A stretch of DNA of 64,000 nucleotides from Sporomusa sp. KB1 (GTDB lineage: Bacteria > Bacillota > Negativicutes > Sporomusales > Sporomusaceae), in contig NZ_VLKC01000002.1 in the NCBI RefSeq assembly GCF_007830295.1, positions 2,265,776 through 2,329,775 of the forward strand, given 5' to 3'. The position numbers and the translations under genes were made by a program. Below the pieces are notes generated by a model that saw nothing but the letters and a program-made list of their open reading frames with translations, did not search any database and had not been told where the DNA came from. Below, piece after piece: positions 26,736-35,790 of the stretch (position 1 is the first letter of the stretch; each line of letters begins with the position of its first letter).

Positions 26736-28769
26736 ATGAAGGTTACCAGTATTAAAGTAAAACTACTTTTAATTTTTTTGCCATTTGTTATAGTATCTTT
26801 TGCTATTTTGTCTGGTATAAGTTACTTTATATCCCGGCAGGCTTTAAACCAGAGCGTGGAAGATACTGCTATGTCAATAGGAGCCGATTACTCTCATCGT
26901 ATTGAAAGTCAAATTAATGGTGCAAGAGTTCAGTTAGAATCATTTTCCAGTGTTAGTCCGATATACAATCCTGTTGATAAACAGACACTTGTAAAAAATT
27001 TAAATGATTGTTCCAAACATTTAGATGGCTTAGCTAATATAATATACCTTTATCCTAGTGGTTCAGGATTACGTCCAGATGGCAGCAAAGTTGAAGCTGG
27101 TGACAGGGAATATTTTAAAAAAACAATAGCAAATTGCAAGCCTGTTGTTTCAGATGTGATAGTCAGTAGAACCACTGGGAAAGTGGGCATCAATGTTGCC
27201 GTTCCTGTTCTCAATCAGGGACAAATAACCGGTGTGCTTACAGGCTCTATGGCTATGGATAGTCTTGCTGAACTGGTGAAAGAGCTGCAATTTGAGGATT
27301 CAGGATATGGGTATATTCTTGATTCGACAGGTACTATCATTGTAAATCCTCACAATAAGGATATTGAAGGAAAATTAACTCTTAGCAGTAAGACTATTAA
27401 TCCAGATTTGAATTTAAAAGTAACAGAACTAGATAATAACTTAGTAAATTTATTTAATAAAGCTGCCTCTTCAGGAAACCAGGTACGAGGGGAATACATT
27501 TCCGAGGAGGGGGTTAATGTCATTGGTATAATAACTCCAATTAATCTAGCAGGCGGGAACCGCTGGTTCATGGTGGTGAATGCCCCGAAAGAAGAGGCAC
27601 TGCACGAAGTCAATGCGTTAATGTGGGCAATGTTGTCAGTATCAATTGTTTGCCTGGTGGCGGCAATCTTATTTGTTATAATAATTAGTCGACGTATTGC
27701 TAACCCCATAGCGTTAATTAGGGATGAATGCTTACTATTAGCAAATGGTGATTTAAGAGAACGTGAAAGGACGATTGTTTCGCATGATGAAATTGGTCAG
27801 TTGGTCAATGGGTTTGCGGATATGCGGAACAATCTATATGCGCTGATTTTAAAAATAAAAGATTCAACAAACCAAATGGCTGATATCTCGTGCAATATGG
27901 CGGAAGGGGCAAACCAGAATGGCGAGACTGCCAATAAGATCGCTATAACTATAACCGAAATAGCTGAAGGGGCCACACAACAGAATAAGCAAATTATTGA
28001 AATTCGAGAGAAAGTGGAAGCTACTAGAGAACATGTTCATGCCGGCCTTGCAGAAGCAGTTGCAACACTGGAGTATGCCACCGGGACTTCACAGGCTACC
28101 AATGAAGGAATAAAATCATTGCAAGCAGCAACTGGTCAGCTGACTTGTTTACAAGATATTGTTAAATCTGCAACTGGATCAATGCAAAACCTGGGCCGAC
28201 GGTCACACGAAATCAGCAGTATAGTGGACATTATTACCAGTATTGCGGGACAGACCAACCTATTGTCCCTCAATGCGGCCATTGAGGCAGCAAGGGCAGG
28301 GGAGCATGGCAGAGGCTTTGGTGTCGTAGCAGAAGAAGTTCGGAAACTGGCCGAACAATCAGCCCATGCGGCAACGCAAATTAGTAACCTTGTACAAGAT
28401 ATCCAATCTGAAACAGATGCTACGGTTCGTATTATGGAAGACAGTATGACGCAGGTTGATTTGCAGGTAAGTAATTTTGAGAATGTTGGGGAAGTCATAA
28501 AAAAAGCGACCAATGCAATTGTGCAGTCAGAACGCAATATTAGCAGTTTGCAAAATCATTTAGAAATTCTAGAAAAATATTCGATAAGCGTTCAGGAGGC
28601 CGTTATGACTATTGCTGAGGTTGTTGAAGGAACAGCAGATGCAACTGGGGAAGTTGCCGCAACGTCAGAAGAGCAATCCGCCTCAACAGAGGAAATTTCA
28701 GCCTTAAGTAAAAATATAGCCGACATAGCCGAAGAACTAAAAGTACTTATTAATAAATTTCGAGTCTAA
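26736..28769 (+). CDS. methyl-accepting chemotaxis protein with Cache sensor domain
   Basis: A 677-residue membrane chemoreceptor: TM1 (about 9-33), extracytoplasmic double-Cache sensor (about 40-285, with GDREYFKK and a ligand-pocket-like [11 protein letters not shown]), TM2 (about 292-316), HAMP, and a cytoplasmic signalling domain with the conserved hairpin tip region [20 protein letters not shown]. It would pass signals to CheA/CheW. The ligand is unknown; dCache domains often bind amino acids or organic acids. ATG 26736 has GAGGGG 12 bases upstream. Expression is under the cyclic dinucleotide riboswitch. Confidence 0.93.
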   Translation: MKVTSIKVKLLLIFLPFVIVSFAILSGISYFISRQALNQSVEDTAMSIGADYSHRIESQINGARVQLESFSSVSPIYNPVDKQTLVKNLNDCSKHLDGLANIIYLYPSGSGLRPDGSKVEAGDREYFKKTIANCKPVVSDVIVSRTTGKVGINVAVPVLNQGQITGVLTGSMAMDSLAELVKELQFEDSGYGYILDSTGTIIVNPHNKDIEGKLTLSSKTINPDLNLKVTELDNNLVNLFNKAASSGNQVRGEYISEEGVNVIGIITPINLAGGNRWFMVVNAPKEEALHEVNALMWAMLSVSIVCLVAAILFVIIISRRIANPIALIRDECLLLANGDLRERERTIVSHDEIGQLVNGFADMRNNLYALILKIKDSTNQMADISCNMAEGANQNGETANKIAITITEIAEGATQQNKQIIEIREKVEATREHVHAGLAEAVATLEYATGTSQATNEGIKSLQAATGQLTCLQDIVKSATGSMQNLGRRSHEISSIVDIITSIAGQTNLLSLNAAIEAARAGEHGRGFGVVAEEVRKLAEQSAHAATQISNLVQDIQSETDATVRIMEDSMTQVDLQVSNFENVGEVIKKATNAIVQSERNISSLQNHLEILEKYSISVQEAVMTIAEVVEGTADATGEVAATSEEQSASTEEISALSKNIADIAEELKVLINKFRV

Positions 28770-28847
28770 AAGCTAAGGTGAGTTGATTTGTAAATAATGA
28801 TGAATTTTGCCAGTATAACGTTTTAATGCTGCAGAGGGGGATGGGAT

Positions 28848-29207
28848 TTGCCAAAAAATTTTGTTTCGATTCTTGCAATCGGCTTTGTTGGCGGCATGTG
28901 GAGTGGTTTTCTGGGACTAGGCGGAGGTGTAGTGTTGTTAGCAATCATGGTGACTTGCTGGAAGGTGGAGCAGCATGTTGCCAATGCTACTTCATTAGCT
29001 GTGATCTTTCCAACAGCAATTGTGGGAAGTTTGCTGTATCAGCACCAGGGATTTTTGGATATGATGCTTGCAGCAAAAATCGCGGTTGGTTGTATTGTCG
29101 GCGCGTACTTGGGCTCAACATTAGCATGCCGGTTACCAGCAGCTACCTTAAAAAAATATCTCTCTGGCGCACTGATCATAGTTGGAATATGGATGGTGAT
29201 TGGATGA
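28848..29207 (+). CDS. half-size TauE/SafE-family permease, first subunit
   Basis: A 119-residue protein with about four membrane helices: one repeat unit of the TauE/SafE (DUF81, TSUP) anion exporter family, with the hallmark SGFLGLGGGVVLL near the N-terminus. Full-length members have two such units in about 250 residues. TTG 28848 follows GAGGGGGA. Its stop TGA overlaps the ATG of the next half-size gene (ATGA). The two halves probably pair in the membrane. The substrate may be sulfite, sulfonate or another organic anion. Confidence 0.8.
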   Translation: MPKNFVSILAIGFVGGMWSGFLGLGGGVVLLAIMVTCWKVEQHVANATSLAVIFPTAIVGSLLYQHQGFLDMMLAAKIAVGCIVGAYLGSTLACRLPAATLKKYLSGALIIVGIWMVIG

Positions 29208-29605
29208 TACTGTTTTTATTGGGCTTGGTCATGGGCTTTCTCAGCGGCTTAATGGGTATTGGCGGCGGAATTATTATAGTACCTGCTCTCGTTCTTGGCT
29301 TTGGTATGTCACAGCACGCAGCCCAGGGAATATCATTGATGCTCATTATTCCCACTGTTCTATCAGGATTGATTACTTATCACCGCAAAGGCTTTGTTGA
29401 CTATCGAATGGCAGGGCTACTGGCCGTAGGCTCTTTAGGCGGTGCTATCTTCGGAGCCAGTTATGTTCAATACATCCCAGCTTTTATACTGAAAAAAATA
29501 TTTGGGGCAGTTCTCGCTTTGCTTGGGTATAAAATGTATCGCGATGTTTCTAAACGCTTCATCCTGAAGGGTAATGCAGTGGAACTAATGGACGAAGCAA
29601 AATAA
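29204..29605 (+). CDS. half-size TauE/SafE-family permease, second subunit
   Basis: A 133-residue protein with about four helices and its own hallmark SGLMGIGGGIIIVP, then a short cytosolic tail. It begins in the ATGA overlap with the first half, or at ATG 29189. The combined length of the two genes (252 residues) equals one normal TauE/SafE protein, so a split or frameshifted gene is the main alternative. Both halves carry their own N-terminal-type motif, which favours two real subunits. A CoA-transferase gene follows 21 bases later. Confidence 0.8.
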   Translation: MILFLLGLVMGFLSGLMGIGGGIIIVPALVLGFGMSQHAAQGISLMLIIPTVLSGLITYHRKGFVDYRMAGLLAVGSLGGAIFGASYVQYIPAFILKKIFGAVLALLGYKMYRDVSKRFILKGNAVELMDEAK

Positions 29606-29626
29606 TTCGAACAGTAGGAGGAAAAA

Positions 29627-30805
29627 ATGCCATTAAAGAATATTGTTGTTTTAGATTTGACGCGGGTGTTGGCTGGACCATTTGCAACTTCGATGTTAGC
29701 AGATTTCGGCGCTACGATTATTAAAGTGGAGCCTCCCGGGGGCGATGATGCGCGAGGCTATGGTCCTTTTATAGGTACAGAGAGCCGCTATTTTATGGGA
29801 CTCAATCGGGGCAAGCAGTCGATGACCCTTAATCTGAAAAATCCTCAGGGACAAGCTGTACTAAAGGAAATGGTTCAACAAGTAGATGTGCTTATTGAAA
29901 ATTACCGTCCGGGAGTGATGGAAAAATTTGGCCTGGGCTATGAAACACTTAAAAAAATCAATCCAAAGCTCATTTATGCAGCCTGCTCGGGTTTTGGCCA
30001 GACTGGCCCATACCGGAATAAATCAGCCTATGATATAACTGTTCAGGGAATTGGCGGTATTATGAGTGTAACCGGTCAGGAAACTGGCGAACCCACGCGG
30101 GTGGGGATTCCGTTCGGTGATATTCTGCCTGGACTGTATATTGTTAATGGAATACTCTTGGCTTTGTATCATCGCCAGCAAACAGGTAAAGGACAGATGG
30201 TAGATGTATCGATGCTTGATTGTCAGGTAGCGGTCATGGATTCACATATCGGCAAATATTTTGCTACTGGGGTGGTGCAAAAACCGATTGGCAACCGGCA
30301 TCCGACAGTCACTCCGCTGGAATCGTTTAAGACGCAAGACGGCTATGTTATCGTTGCTGCAGGCAACGAAAAAACCTGGGAGAAATTCTGCTTGTTGCTT
30401 GACTGTCCGCAATTACTAGCTGACGAACGTTTTTTATCTAATAATTTAAGGACTCAAAACCGCGATGAACTCAAGCAGCCGTTGGACGCAGTTTTCATAA
30501 CTAAGACCTCCGAAGAATGGATAAAGCTATTGGAGGCGGCGGGTATTCCCTGTGGCATAATCAATACCATTGATAAGGTCGTAGAAGACCCACAGGTATT
30601 GGCTAGAAAGATGATTGTTGAAGTTAACCACTCGGTTGCTGGTAAGGTCAAACTGGCAGGCACTCCCATTAAAATGTCTGAATCTCCTGGGTGTATCCGT
30701 GATGCTTCGCCATTATTAGGCGAGCATACAAACAAGATTCTCCAACATTTTTTAGGAATGGACACTCAGAAAATAGCTGAGCTACGGGAAAAGCAAATAA
30801 TTTAA
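29627..30805 (+). CDS. class III (CaiB/BaiF) acyl-CoA transferase
   Basis: A 392-residue family III CoA-transferase. The N-terminus has DLTRVLAGPFATSMLADFGA and KVEPPGGDD; Asp165 in GIPFGDILPG matches the Asp that forms the aspartyl-CoA anhydride in formyl-CoA transferase. Family members move CoA between carboxylic acids (oxalate/formate, carnitine, mesaconate and others). The gene shares a transcript with two half-size anion permeases, so uptake or export of the same acid is plausible. AGTAGGAGG precedes the ATG and a strong terminator follows. Confidence 0.88.
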   Translation: MPLKNIVVLDLTRVLAGPFATSMLADFGATIIKVEPPGGDDARGYGPFIGTESRYFMGLNRGKQSMTLNLKNPQGQAVLKEMVQQVDVLIENYRPGVMEKFGLGYETLKKINPKLIYAACSGFGQTGPYRNKSAYDITVQGIGGIMSVTGQETGEPTRVGIPFGDILPGLYIVNGILLALYHRQQTGKGQMVDVSMLDCQVAVMDSHIGKYFATGVVQKPIGNRHPTVTPLESFKTQDGYVIVAAGNEKTWEKFCLLLDCPQLLADERFLSNNLRTQNRDELKQPLDAVFITKTSEEWIKLLEAAGIPCGIINTIDKVVEDPQVLARKMIVEVNHSVAGKVKLAGTPIKMSESPGCIRDASPLLGEHTNKILQHFLGMDTQKIAELREKQII

Positions 30806-30858
30806 ATTAGTAGAAAACATAAGAACAGCTCAGTTTACTTGTTTTTATTCTTAACGCG

Positions 30859-30898
30859 CTATGAGTCGAGGAATGGTTCCTCGACTCATAGTTTTTTT
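30859..30898 (+). terminator. terminator after CoA-transferase gene
   Basis: Fifteen-base perfect stem (30859-30873 with 30877-30891), three-base loop, seven T. Confidence 0.94.
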
Positions 30899-30940
30899 GT
30901 ATAGACCAGCTAGTAGAGCGGTGATGTCCATCTGACACTA

Positions 30941-32734
30941 TTATTGACTCAGCTTTTCAGTACCTGGGAGAGTTATCGTAAAGGTTGTTCCCACATCAAG
31001 CTTGCTTTGAACCGTAATGTGGCCACCTAGCATCTCGATAATAAACTTTACAATAGCCAAACCAAGGCCAGTGCCGCCAGCCGAACGGGTGCGGGCTTTG
31101 TCTACCCGGTAAAACCGGTCAAAGATCAGAGGCAGGTCTTTAGCCGGGATACCAATGCCTGAATCTTGGACAGCAATGTGTACCTGATTATTTTCGGACC
31201 AGCAGGTAAGGATAATTTTCCTTGTTGCCGGAGTATACTTAATGCTGTTTTCGAGTAAATTTACAATAACTTGTTTGAACCAGTCGGGATGAGCCAACGC
31301 AGTGAGGGGTGCTTGACTGTATTCTAAGGTAACTGTTTGGTTTTTTTGTTGCCAACGCGGTGCCATATCCTGCTTGGCCGCAGTCAACACGGCGATAATA
31401 TCAATTGATTCTAACTTGATTTGTTCGCGGTATTCTTGGGCATTTAGCCGGGCTAACTGGAGTAAATCCTGGATAAGGCGATGCATACGGTCAGATTCGT
31501 TGTAGATAATGCGTACAAATTTTTCCCTTAGTTCAGGCTGCGCCAGTGCACCGTCAAGCAGGGTTTCAGCAAAGCCTTTGATGGCAGTAAGCGGCGTAGC
31601 TAGTTCATGTGAAGCATTGGTAACAAAATCAGCCTGGCGGTCATGGATTTCCTGGAGGGTTGTTATATCATGAAAAACAGTTAATATGCCTGTAGAATCG
31701 TTCTCAGCACTGATGATGGGGGCCAGGAATACCTGAAATACCCGCTTTTTGCCGTGAATATTTGTCTTTAGGTCAATAAGCTTGTTTTCTTGCAGCTGCA
31801 GAGTACCTTGGATTGCCTGGTCAAGCAGGCTATTGCCGATAACCTGAATATTGTGTTGGCCCATCATTTGCTCGGTTATACCGAAAGTGGTTATTGCTGT
31901 TTTGTTGGCGGTTGTTACCTTGCCAAATCGGTCTAGCAGGATAACGGGATCACCCATATTTTGAAGAATGAGCTCCAGCTTATGTTTTTGGGCAATGATG
32001 TCATTGACTTTGTCTTCCAGACTGGAGGTTAGGTTGTTGAGGGCATGAGCTAAGATTTCCAACTCATCTCCTGTCTTGATAAATACCCGCTTACTCAGTT
32101 GACCTTGCGCGATTTCATTGGCAGTTTCAATAATTTTTTCGAGCGGACGGGTGTATTTATAGGCTAAGGCCAGACTAAAGGCGATAGCTACCAGGAAGGT
32201 CAGGCAGCTGGTCGCCAAAAGCGCTGATAATATCTTGCGGTAGCCTGCATCAACATGATCAAGGGGCATGGCCACACGGACAACCCCGGTAATCTCATCA
32301 TGGTAAAAAACAGGTGTGGACACATAAAGTAAGGACTTGTCCTGGGTAGTGCTTGTCCGAATGCTGTAGCCATTGTTGCCGATAAGTGCTGCAGCTATCT
32401 CAGACCGGTCCAGGTGGTTTTCCATGAGTTCTGGATTTTGCTGAGAGTCGGCAATGACAACGCCGGTGGTATCAACAACTGTGACCCGCAGGTCAATACG
32501 GGAGCTGAGCTCCTTAATTTTTTCATCAATTTGCCCTTTTTGGATCGGGCCGGACATATCCCGGTAGATTAACTCTTCAATGATTTTAGCCTGGTTAAGC
32601 ATGGCAGAATCGAGACTGGCAATATTGTGTTGGTAAAAAAACCATAGTATATAGCTTCCAAGCGCTACCAATGTAAAGAGAATGAGTGCTAAAAAGGATA
32701 AAACCAGCCGGTTGCGAAGGTTGCGGGTAAGCAT
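30941..32734 (-). CDS. phoR: PhoR-type sensor histidine kinase
   Basis: A 597-residue membrane kinase: TM1 (about 11-33), extracytoplasmic sensor (about 35-165), TM2 (about 167-190), HAMP, PAS (about 255-355), HisKA with His376 in NASHELATPLT, and HATPase with the N, G1 (DSGIGIP) and G2 (GGTGLGLAI) boxes. Domain order matches PhoR. It faces away from pstS across a shared region with a Pho box, and phoP is 7 kb upstream on the other strand. An AAGGAGGT ribosome site precedes the ATG. Confidence 0.87.
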   Translation of the reverse strand: MLTRNLRNRLVLSFLALILFTLVALGSYILWFFYQHNIASLDSAMLNQAKIIEELIYRDMSGPIQKGQIDEKIKELSSRIDLRVTVVDTTGVVIADSQQNPELMENHLDRSEIAAALIGNNGYSIRTSTTQDKSLLYVSTPVFYHDEITGVVRVAMPLDHVDAGYRKILSALLATSCLTFLVAIAFSLALAYKYTRPLEKIIETANEIAQGQLSKRVFIKTGDELEILAHALNNLTSSLEDKVNDIIAQKHKLELILQNMGDPVILLDRFGKVTTANKTAITTFGITEQMMGQHNIQVIGNSLLDQAIQGTLQLQENKLIDLKTNIHGKKRVFQVFLAPIISAENDSTGILTVFHDITTLQEIHDRQADFVTNASHELATPLTAIKGFAETLLDGALAQPELREKFVRIIYNESDRMHRLIQDLLQLARLNAQEYREQIKLESIDIIAVLTAAKQDMAPRWQQKNQTVTLEYSQAPLTALAHPDWFKQVIVNLLENSIKYTPATRKIILTCWSENNQVHIAVQDSGIGIPAKDLPLIFDRFYRVDKARTRSAGGTGLGLAIVKFIIEMLGGHITVQSKLDVGTTFTITLPGTEKLSQ

Positions 32735-32819
32735 GTATGGAATACCTCCTTACAACAAAATACGTTATCTATAGCACCATCATACCGTATTTGGTGTCTG
32801 GAAACCAACTTGTTTTTCT

Positions 32820-32873
32820 TTAACATTCTCTTAACATTTCCTTAACACAATAACATGTAAAGTGATTTACAAT
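32820..32873 (+). promoter_or_regulatory. Pho box and promoter of pstS
   Basis: Three TTAACA repeats at 32820, 32831 and 32842, exactly 11 bases apart, then TACAAT at 32868-32873. Located between divergent phoR and pstS, so it could regulate both. Confidence 0.82.
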
Positions 32874-32917
32874 AAATACATCAAAAGTACAAACTTCGAG
32901 GAGGTCAATAAATAATC

Positions 32918-33781
32918 ATGAAACTTTCGAAAAAAATGCTAACCGGTGCGTTGGCTATGGTGCTGGGAGTAAGCTTACTGGCTGGCTGCGGTGGTCAAAA
33001 AGAGGCTCCTAAAGAAGCAGGCACAGCGCAGGCAGAATTATCTGGTACGGTAACTGCTTCTGGTTCGACAGCTCTCTTACCGTTCTTAAAACCGGCTCAA
33101 GAAGAATTTCAGAAGAAAAATGCCAAAGTAACGGTTAATATTGCCGGCGGTGGTTCGTTTACCGGTCAAAACCAAGTGGGTGCCGGTTCGGTGAATATCG
33201 GTAACTCTGATGTGCCCTTGCAAGATAGTCTCAAAGATAAAGGGCTTGTAGAAACCAAGCTTGTCGGTATTCCGTTTGTATTCATTGTCAACTCCGATGT
33301 TTCTGTTGACAATCTGACACAACAACAATACGTTGATATCCTCACCGGCAAGGTGACTAACTGGAACGAGGTTGGCGGCAAGGATCAAAAAATTACCCTT
33401 ATCCACCGGGCCAAATCTTCCGGCTCACGTGGGGCCATTGCTGAAATTGTGCTTAAAGGCGCAGCTTTCACCGATAATGCGGTTATTCAAGACTCCAATG
33501 GTGCTGTAAGGGCTGCTATTGCCAGTACTCCGGGCGCTATTGGTTATGTTGATGCCGCTTATGCCGACCAGTCCGTAAAAGCTCTGGCCTATAATGGCGT
33601 TAAGTATAGTATCAATGACGTGATCAGCGGCAAATATCCGGTATTTACCTATGGTCGCATGTTTACCAAAGGTGCGCCCACTGGTGCAGTAAAAGCCTTC
33701 ATTGATTATGCAACAAGCAAAGAATTCCAGGAGGCTTATGCTGAGAAAAACGGGTTTGTGCCTATTACTAAAATGAAGTAG
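32918..33781 (+). CDS. pstS: phosphate-binding lipoprotein PstS
   Basis: A 287-residue periplasmic-type binding protein with a lipoprotein signal (LLAGC, Cys24). Phosphate-binding motifs are visible: TASGSTALLPF, IGNSDVPL and RAKSSGSRGAI. It delivers phosphate to PstCA-PstB. The ATG is preceded by GAGGAGG. A Pho box lies upstream and a stem-loop follows. Confidence 0.95.
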   Translation: MKLSKKMLTGALAMVLGVSLLAGCGGQKEAPKEAGTAQAELSGTVTASGSTALLPFLKPAQEEFQKKNAKVTVNIAGGGSFTGQNQVGAGSVNIGNSDVPLQDSLKDKGLVETKLVGIPFVFIVNSDVSVDNLTQQQYVDILTGKVTNWNEVGGKDQKITLIHRAKSSGSRGAIAEIVLKGAAFTDNAVIQDSNGAVRAAIASTPGAIGYVDAAYADQSVKALAYNGVKYSINDVISGKYPVFTYGRMFTKGAPTGAVKAFIDYATSKEFQEAYAEKNGFVPITKMK

Positions 33782-33813
33782 TTTGTTAAAAAAGACAACT
33801 GAATAGTTTGTAA

Positions 33814-33849
33814 CCAAAAGCCTTGAACCTTGTGGTTCAAGGCTTTTGG
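33814..33849 (+). terminator. stem-loop between pstS and pstC
   Basis: Sixteen-base perfect stem (33814-33829 with 33834-33849), loop of four, no T-run. It may stabilise pstS mRNA and reduce read-through, giving more PstS than permease. Confidence 0.65.
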
Positions 33850-33902
33850 CTCAAATCCATCTCTTTTGCCACAGACCTGCAAGCCGTGTATTCTGTATAA
33901 CC

Positions 33903-33957
33903 TTAACACAATCTTAACATGGCATTAACAAAAATGGAGATGCTAGTGAAGTATAAT
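33903..33957 (+). promoter_or_regulatory. Pho box and promoter of pstCA
   Basis: Three perfect TTAACA repeats at 33903, 33914 and 33925 (11-base period) and a perfect TATAAT at 33952-33957, 21 bases after the last repeat. Confidence 0.88.
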
Positions 33958-33997
33958 TGAGAAAAGGACTATATTAGACAGGATGTGACTTTTGGTA

Positions 33998-34891
33998 ATG
34001 GCAACAACTGCTGACAACCGGGAGCATCAGCGAAAGCTGCTATATGACAGGTATGTACGCTATCTATTTATTACCAGTGCTTTTCTTATGACGGTAATTA
34101 TTTTATCAATCATTATTTTCGTAGGACAGCAAGGGCTGGCCACCTTTAAAGAAATCAGTCCAATGGAATTTTTCCTATCCTCAAAATGGGACCCGACAGA
34201 AAACCAATATGGTGCTTTGAGCTTTATTACGGGTTCGGTGTATGTAACCATACTGGCTGTATTGTTTGGTGCACCCTTGGGTCTGGCTGGAGCCATTTTT
34301 ATGGCTAAGATTGCGCCAGAGTGGCTGCGGGAGATCATGCGTCCAGCCACAGATTTATATGTTGCTATTCCCTCGGTTGTATATGGCTATGTTGGGCTGA
34401 CGGTGTTAGTTCCCTTTATTCGTGAGTTTTTCCATGTCAATACAGGATTTGGCTTATTTGCAGCTTCACTTATTCTAGCCATTATGATATTGCCGACAAT
34501 TATCAGTATTTCCGAAGATGCCCTTAGGGCTGTGCCCAAGACCTTGGAAGAAGCTTCGCTGGCCTTGGGGGCTACTCGCTGGCAGACCATCGCTAAGGTG
34601 CTATTGCCTTCTGCATTGCCAGGAATTTTGACGGCTATTATTTTAGCTATGGCCAGAGCTATTGGGGAGACCATGGCAGTGCAAATGGTAATTGGCAATA
34701 CGCCACAAATGGCAAAATCGCTGTTTACGCCAACATCGACTCTTCCTAGTGAAATTGTTGTTGAAATGGGTAATACACCCTTTGGATCGGCCTGGGGGAA
34801 TTCGCTATTTTTAATGGCGCTGGTTCTGCTAATTATATCGTTGGCAATGATTTTGCTTATTAGGCAGATTGCGGCAAGGAGGATGGCATAA
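33998..34891 (+). CDS. pstC: phosphate ABC transporter permease PstC
   Basis: A 297-residue permease with six helices and the binding-protein-dependent transport signature EEASLALGATRWQTIAKVLLP. It forms the phosphate channel with PstA. ATG 33998 is chosen; TTG 33992 has better spacing to AGGATGTGA and may be used instead. The stop overlaps the pstA start by one base. Confidence 0.95.
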   Translation: MATTADNREHQRKLLYDRYVRYLFITSAFLMTVIILSIIIFVGQQGLATFKEISPMEFFLSSKWDPTENQYGALSFITGSVYVTILAVLFGAPLGLAGAIFMAKIAPEWLREIMRPATDLYVAIPSVVYGYVGLTVLVPFIREFFHVNTGFGLFAASLILAIMILPTIISISEDALRAVPKTLEEASLALGATRWQTIAKVLLPSALPGILTAIILAMARAIGETMAVQMVIGNTPQMAKSLFTPTSTLPSEIVVEMGNTPFGSAWGNSLFLMALVLLIISLAMILLIRQIAARRMA

Positions 34892-35754
34892 TGTCGTCAG
34901 CACAAAGTCAGGATAAAATGGCAACCGCGCTTATGTGGTTGGCTGGTATGCTTATTTTACTCATATTGGTTGCTTTTCTAGGCTACATGCTGATCAAAGG
35001 CTTACCGGTTCTGACCTGGGATTTTATCACAGGTCAATCTAGTGACATCAATGCCGGTGGTGGTGTTGGGGCGCAGTTATTCAATTCTTTCTATATACTC
35101 GGACTATCGATGCTATTTTCCCTTCCTGCTGCGGTGGGTGCGGGCATATATCTGGCCGAATATGCCGGTAATAACCGGCTGACAAATATGATTCGCTTAA
35201 GTACGGAAAGCTTGGCAACAGTACCTTCGATTGTGCTGGCTTTGTTCGGCATGATTATCTTTGTTAATATGTTTGGCATGGGGTTTAGTATCATTGGTGG
35301 TTCGCTTACCTTGATGCTGCTTAATTTGCCGGTGCTGGTACGGGTAACTGAAGAATCAATTCGTACTGTACCTGCATATTATCGTGAAGCCAGCCTGGCA
35401 CTGGGGGCAACCAAATGGCAGACTATCTGGCAGGTGGTACTGCCGAATGCTATGCCGGGAATTATTACCGGTATCACTCTGACGGCTGGCCGGGCGCTGG
35501 GAGAAACGGCTATTTTGATATTTACTGCCGGGACTACGGTATCACGCAGCATGCCTGATTTTAATGTTATGGCTGGCGGCGAAACACTGGCGGTGCATAT
35601 GTGGTATGTTATGGCGGTTGGCCTTGTACCTGACCGGGTTGCAATTGCCGATGGTATAGGAGCATTGTTAATTATTACAATTTTGATTTTCAACCTGATG
35701 TTTACACTTCCCGGTAAATATATCCAACGGAAAATGGCTGGCAGCGGTCAGTAA
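34891..35754 (+). CDS. pstA: phosphate ABC transporter permease PstA
   Basis: A 287-residue permease with six helices and the EAA-type loop REASLALGATKWQTIWQVVLP. Its ATG shares one base with the pstC stop. The expected next gene, pstB, is absent here and found at 24476; a terminator follows at once. Confidence 0.95.
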   Translation: MSSAQSQDKMATALMWLAGMLILLILVAFLGYMLIKGLPVLTWDFITGQSSDINAGGGVGAQLFNSFYILGLSMLFSLPAAVGAGIYLAEYAGNNRLTNMIRLSTESLATVPSIVLALFGMIIFVNMFGMGFSIIGGSLTLMLLNLPVLVRVTEESIRTVPAYYREASLALGATKWQTIWQVVLPNAMPGIITGITLTAGRALGETAILIFTAGTTVSRSMPDFNVMAGGETLAVHMWYVMAVGLVPDRVAIADGIGALLIITILIFNLMFTLPGKYIQRKMAGSGQ

Positions 35755-35760
35755 CAAAAA

Positions 35761-35790
35761 AAGTCCTGAGCTTATAGCTCAGGACTTCTT
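35761..35790. terminator. bidirectional terminator between pstA and the CYTH-CHAD gene
   Basis: Eleven-base stem (35761-35771 with 35777-35787), A-run before and T-rich after. It overlaps the last codons of the minus-strand gene. Confidence 0.82.

Noticed and set aside
28826-29203. Open frame upstream of the second TauE half in the same frame
   Set aside because: It overlaps the first half-permease in another frame and is not membrane-like; a shadow.
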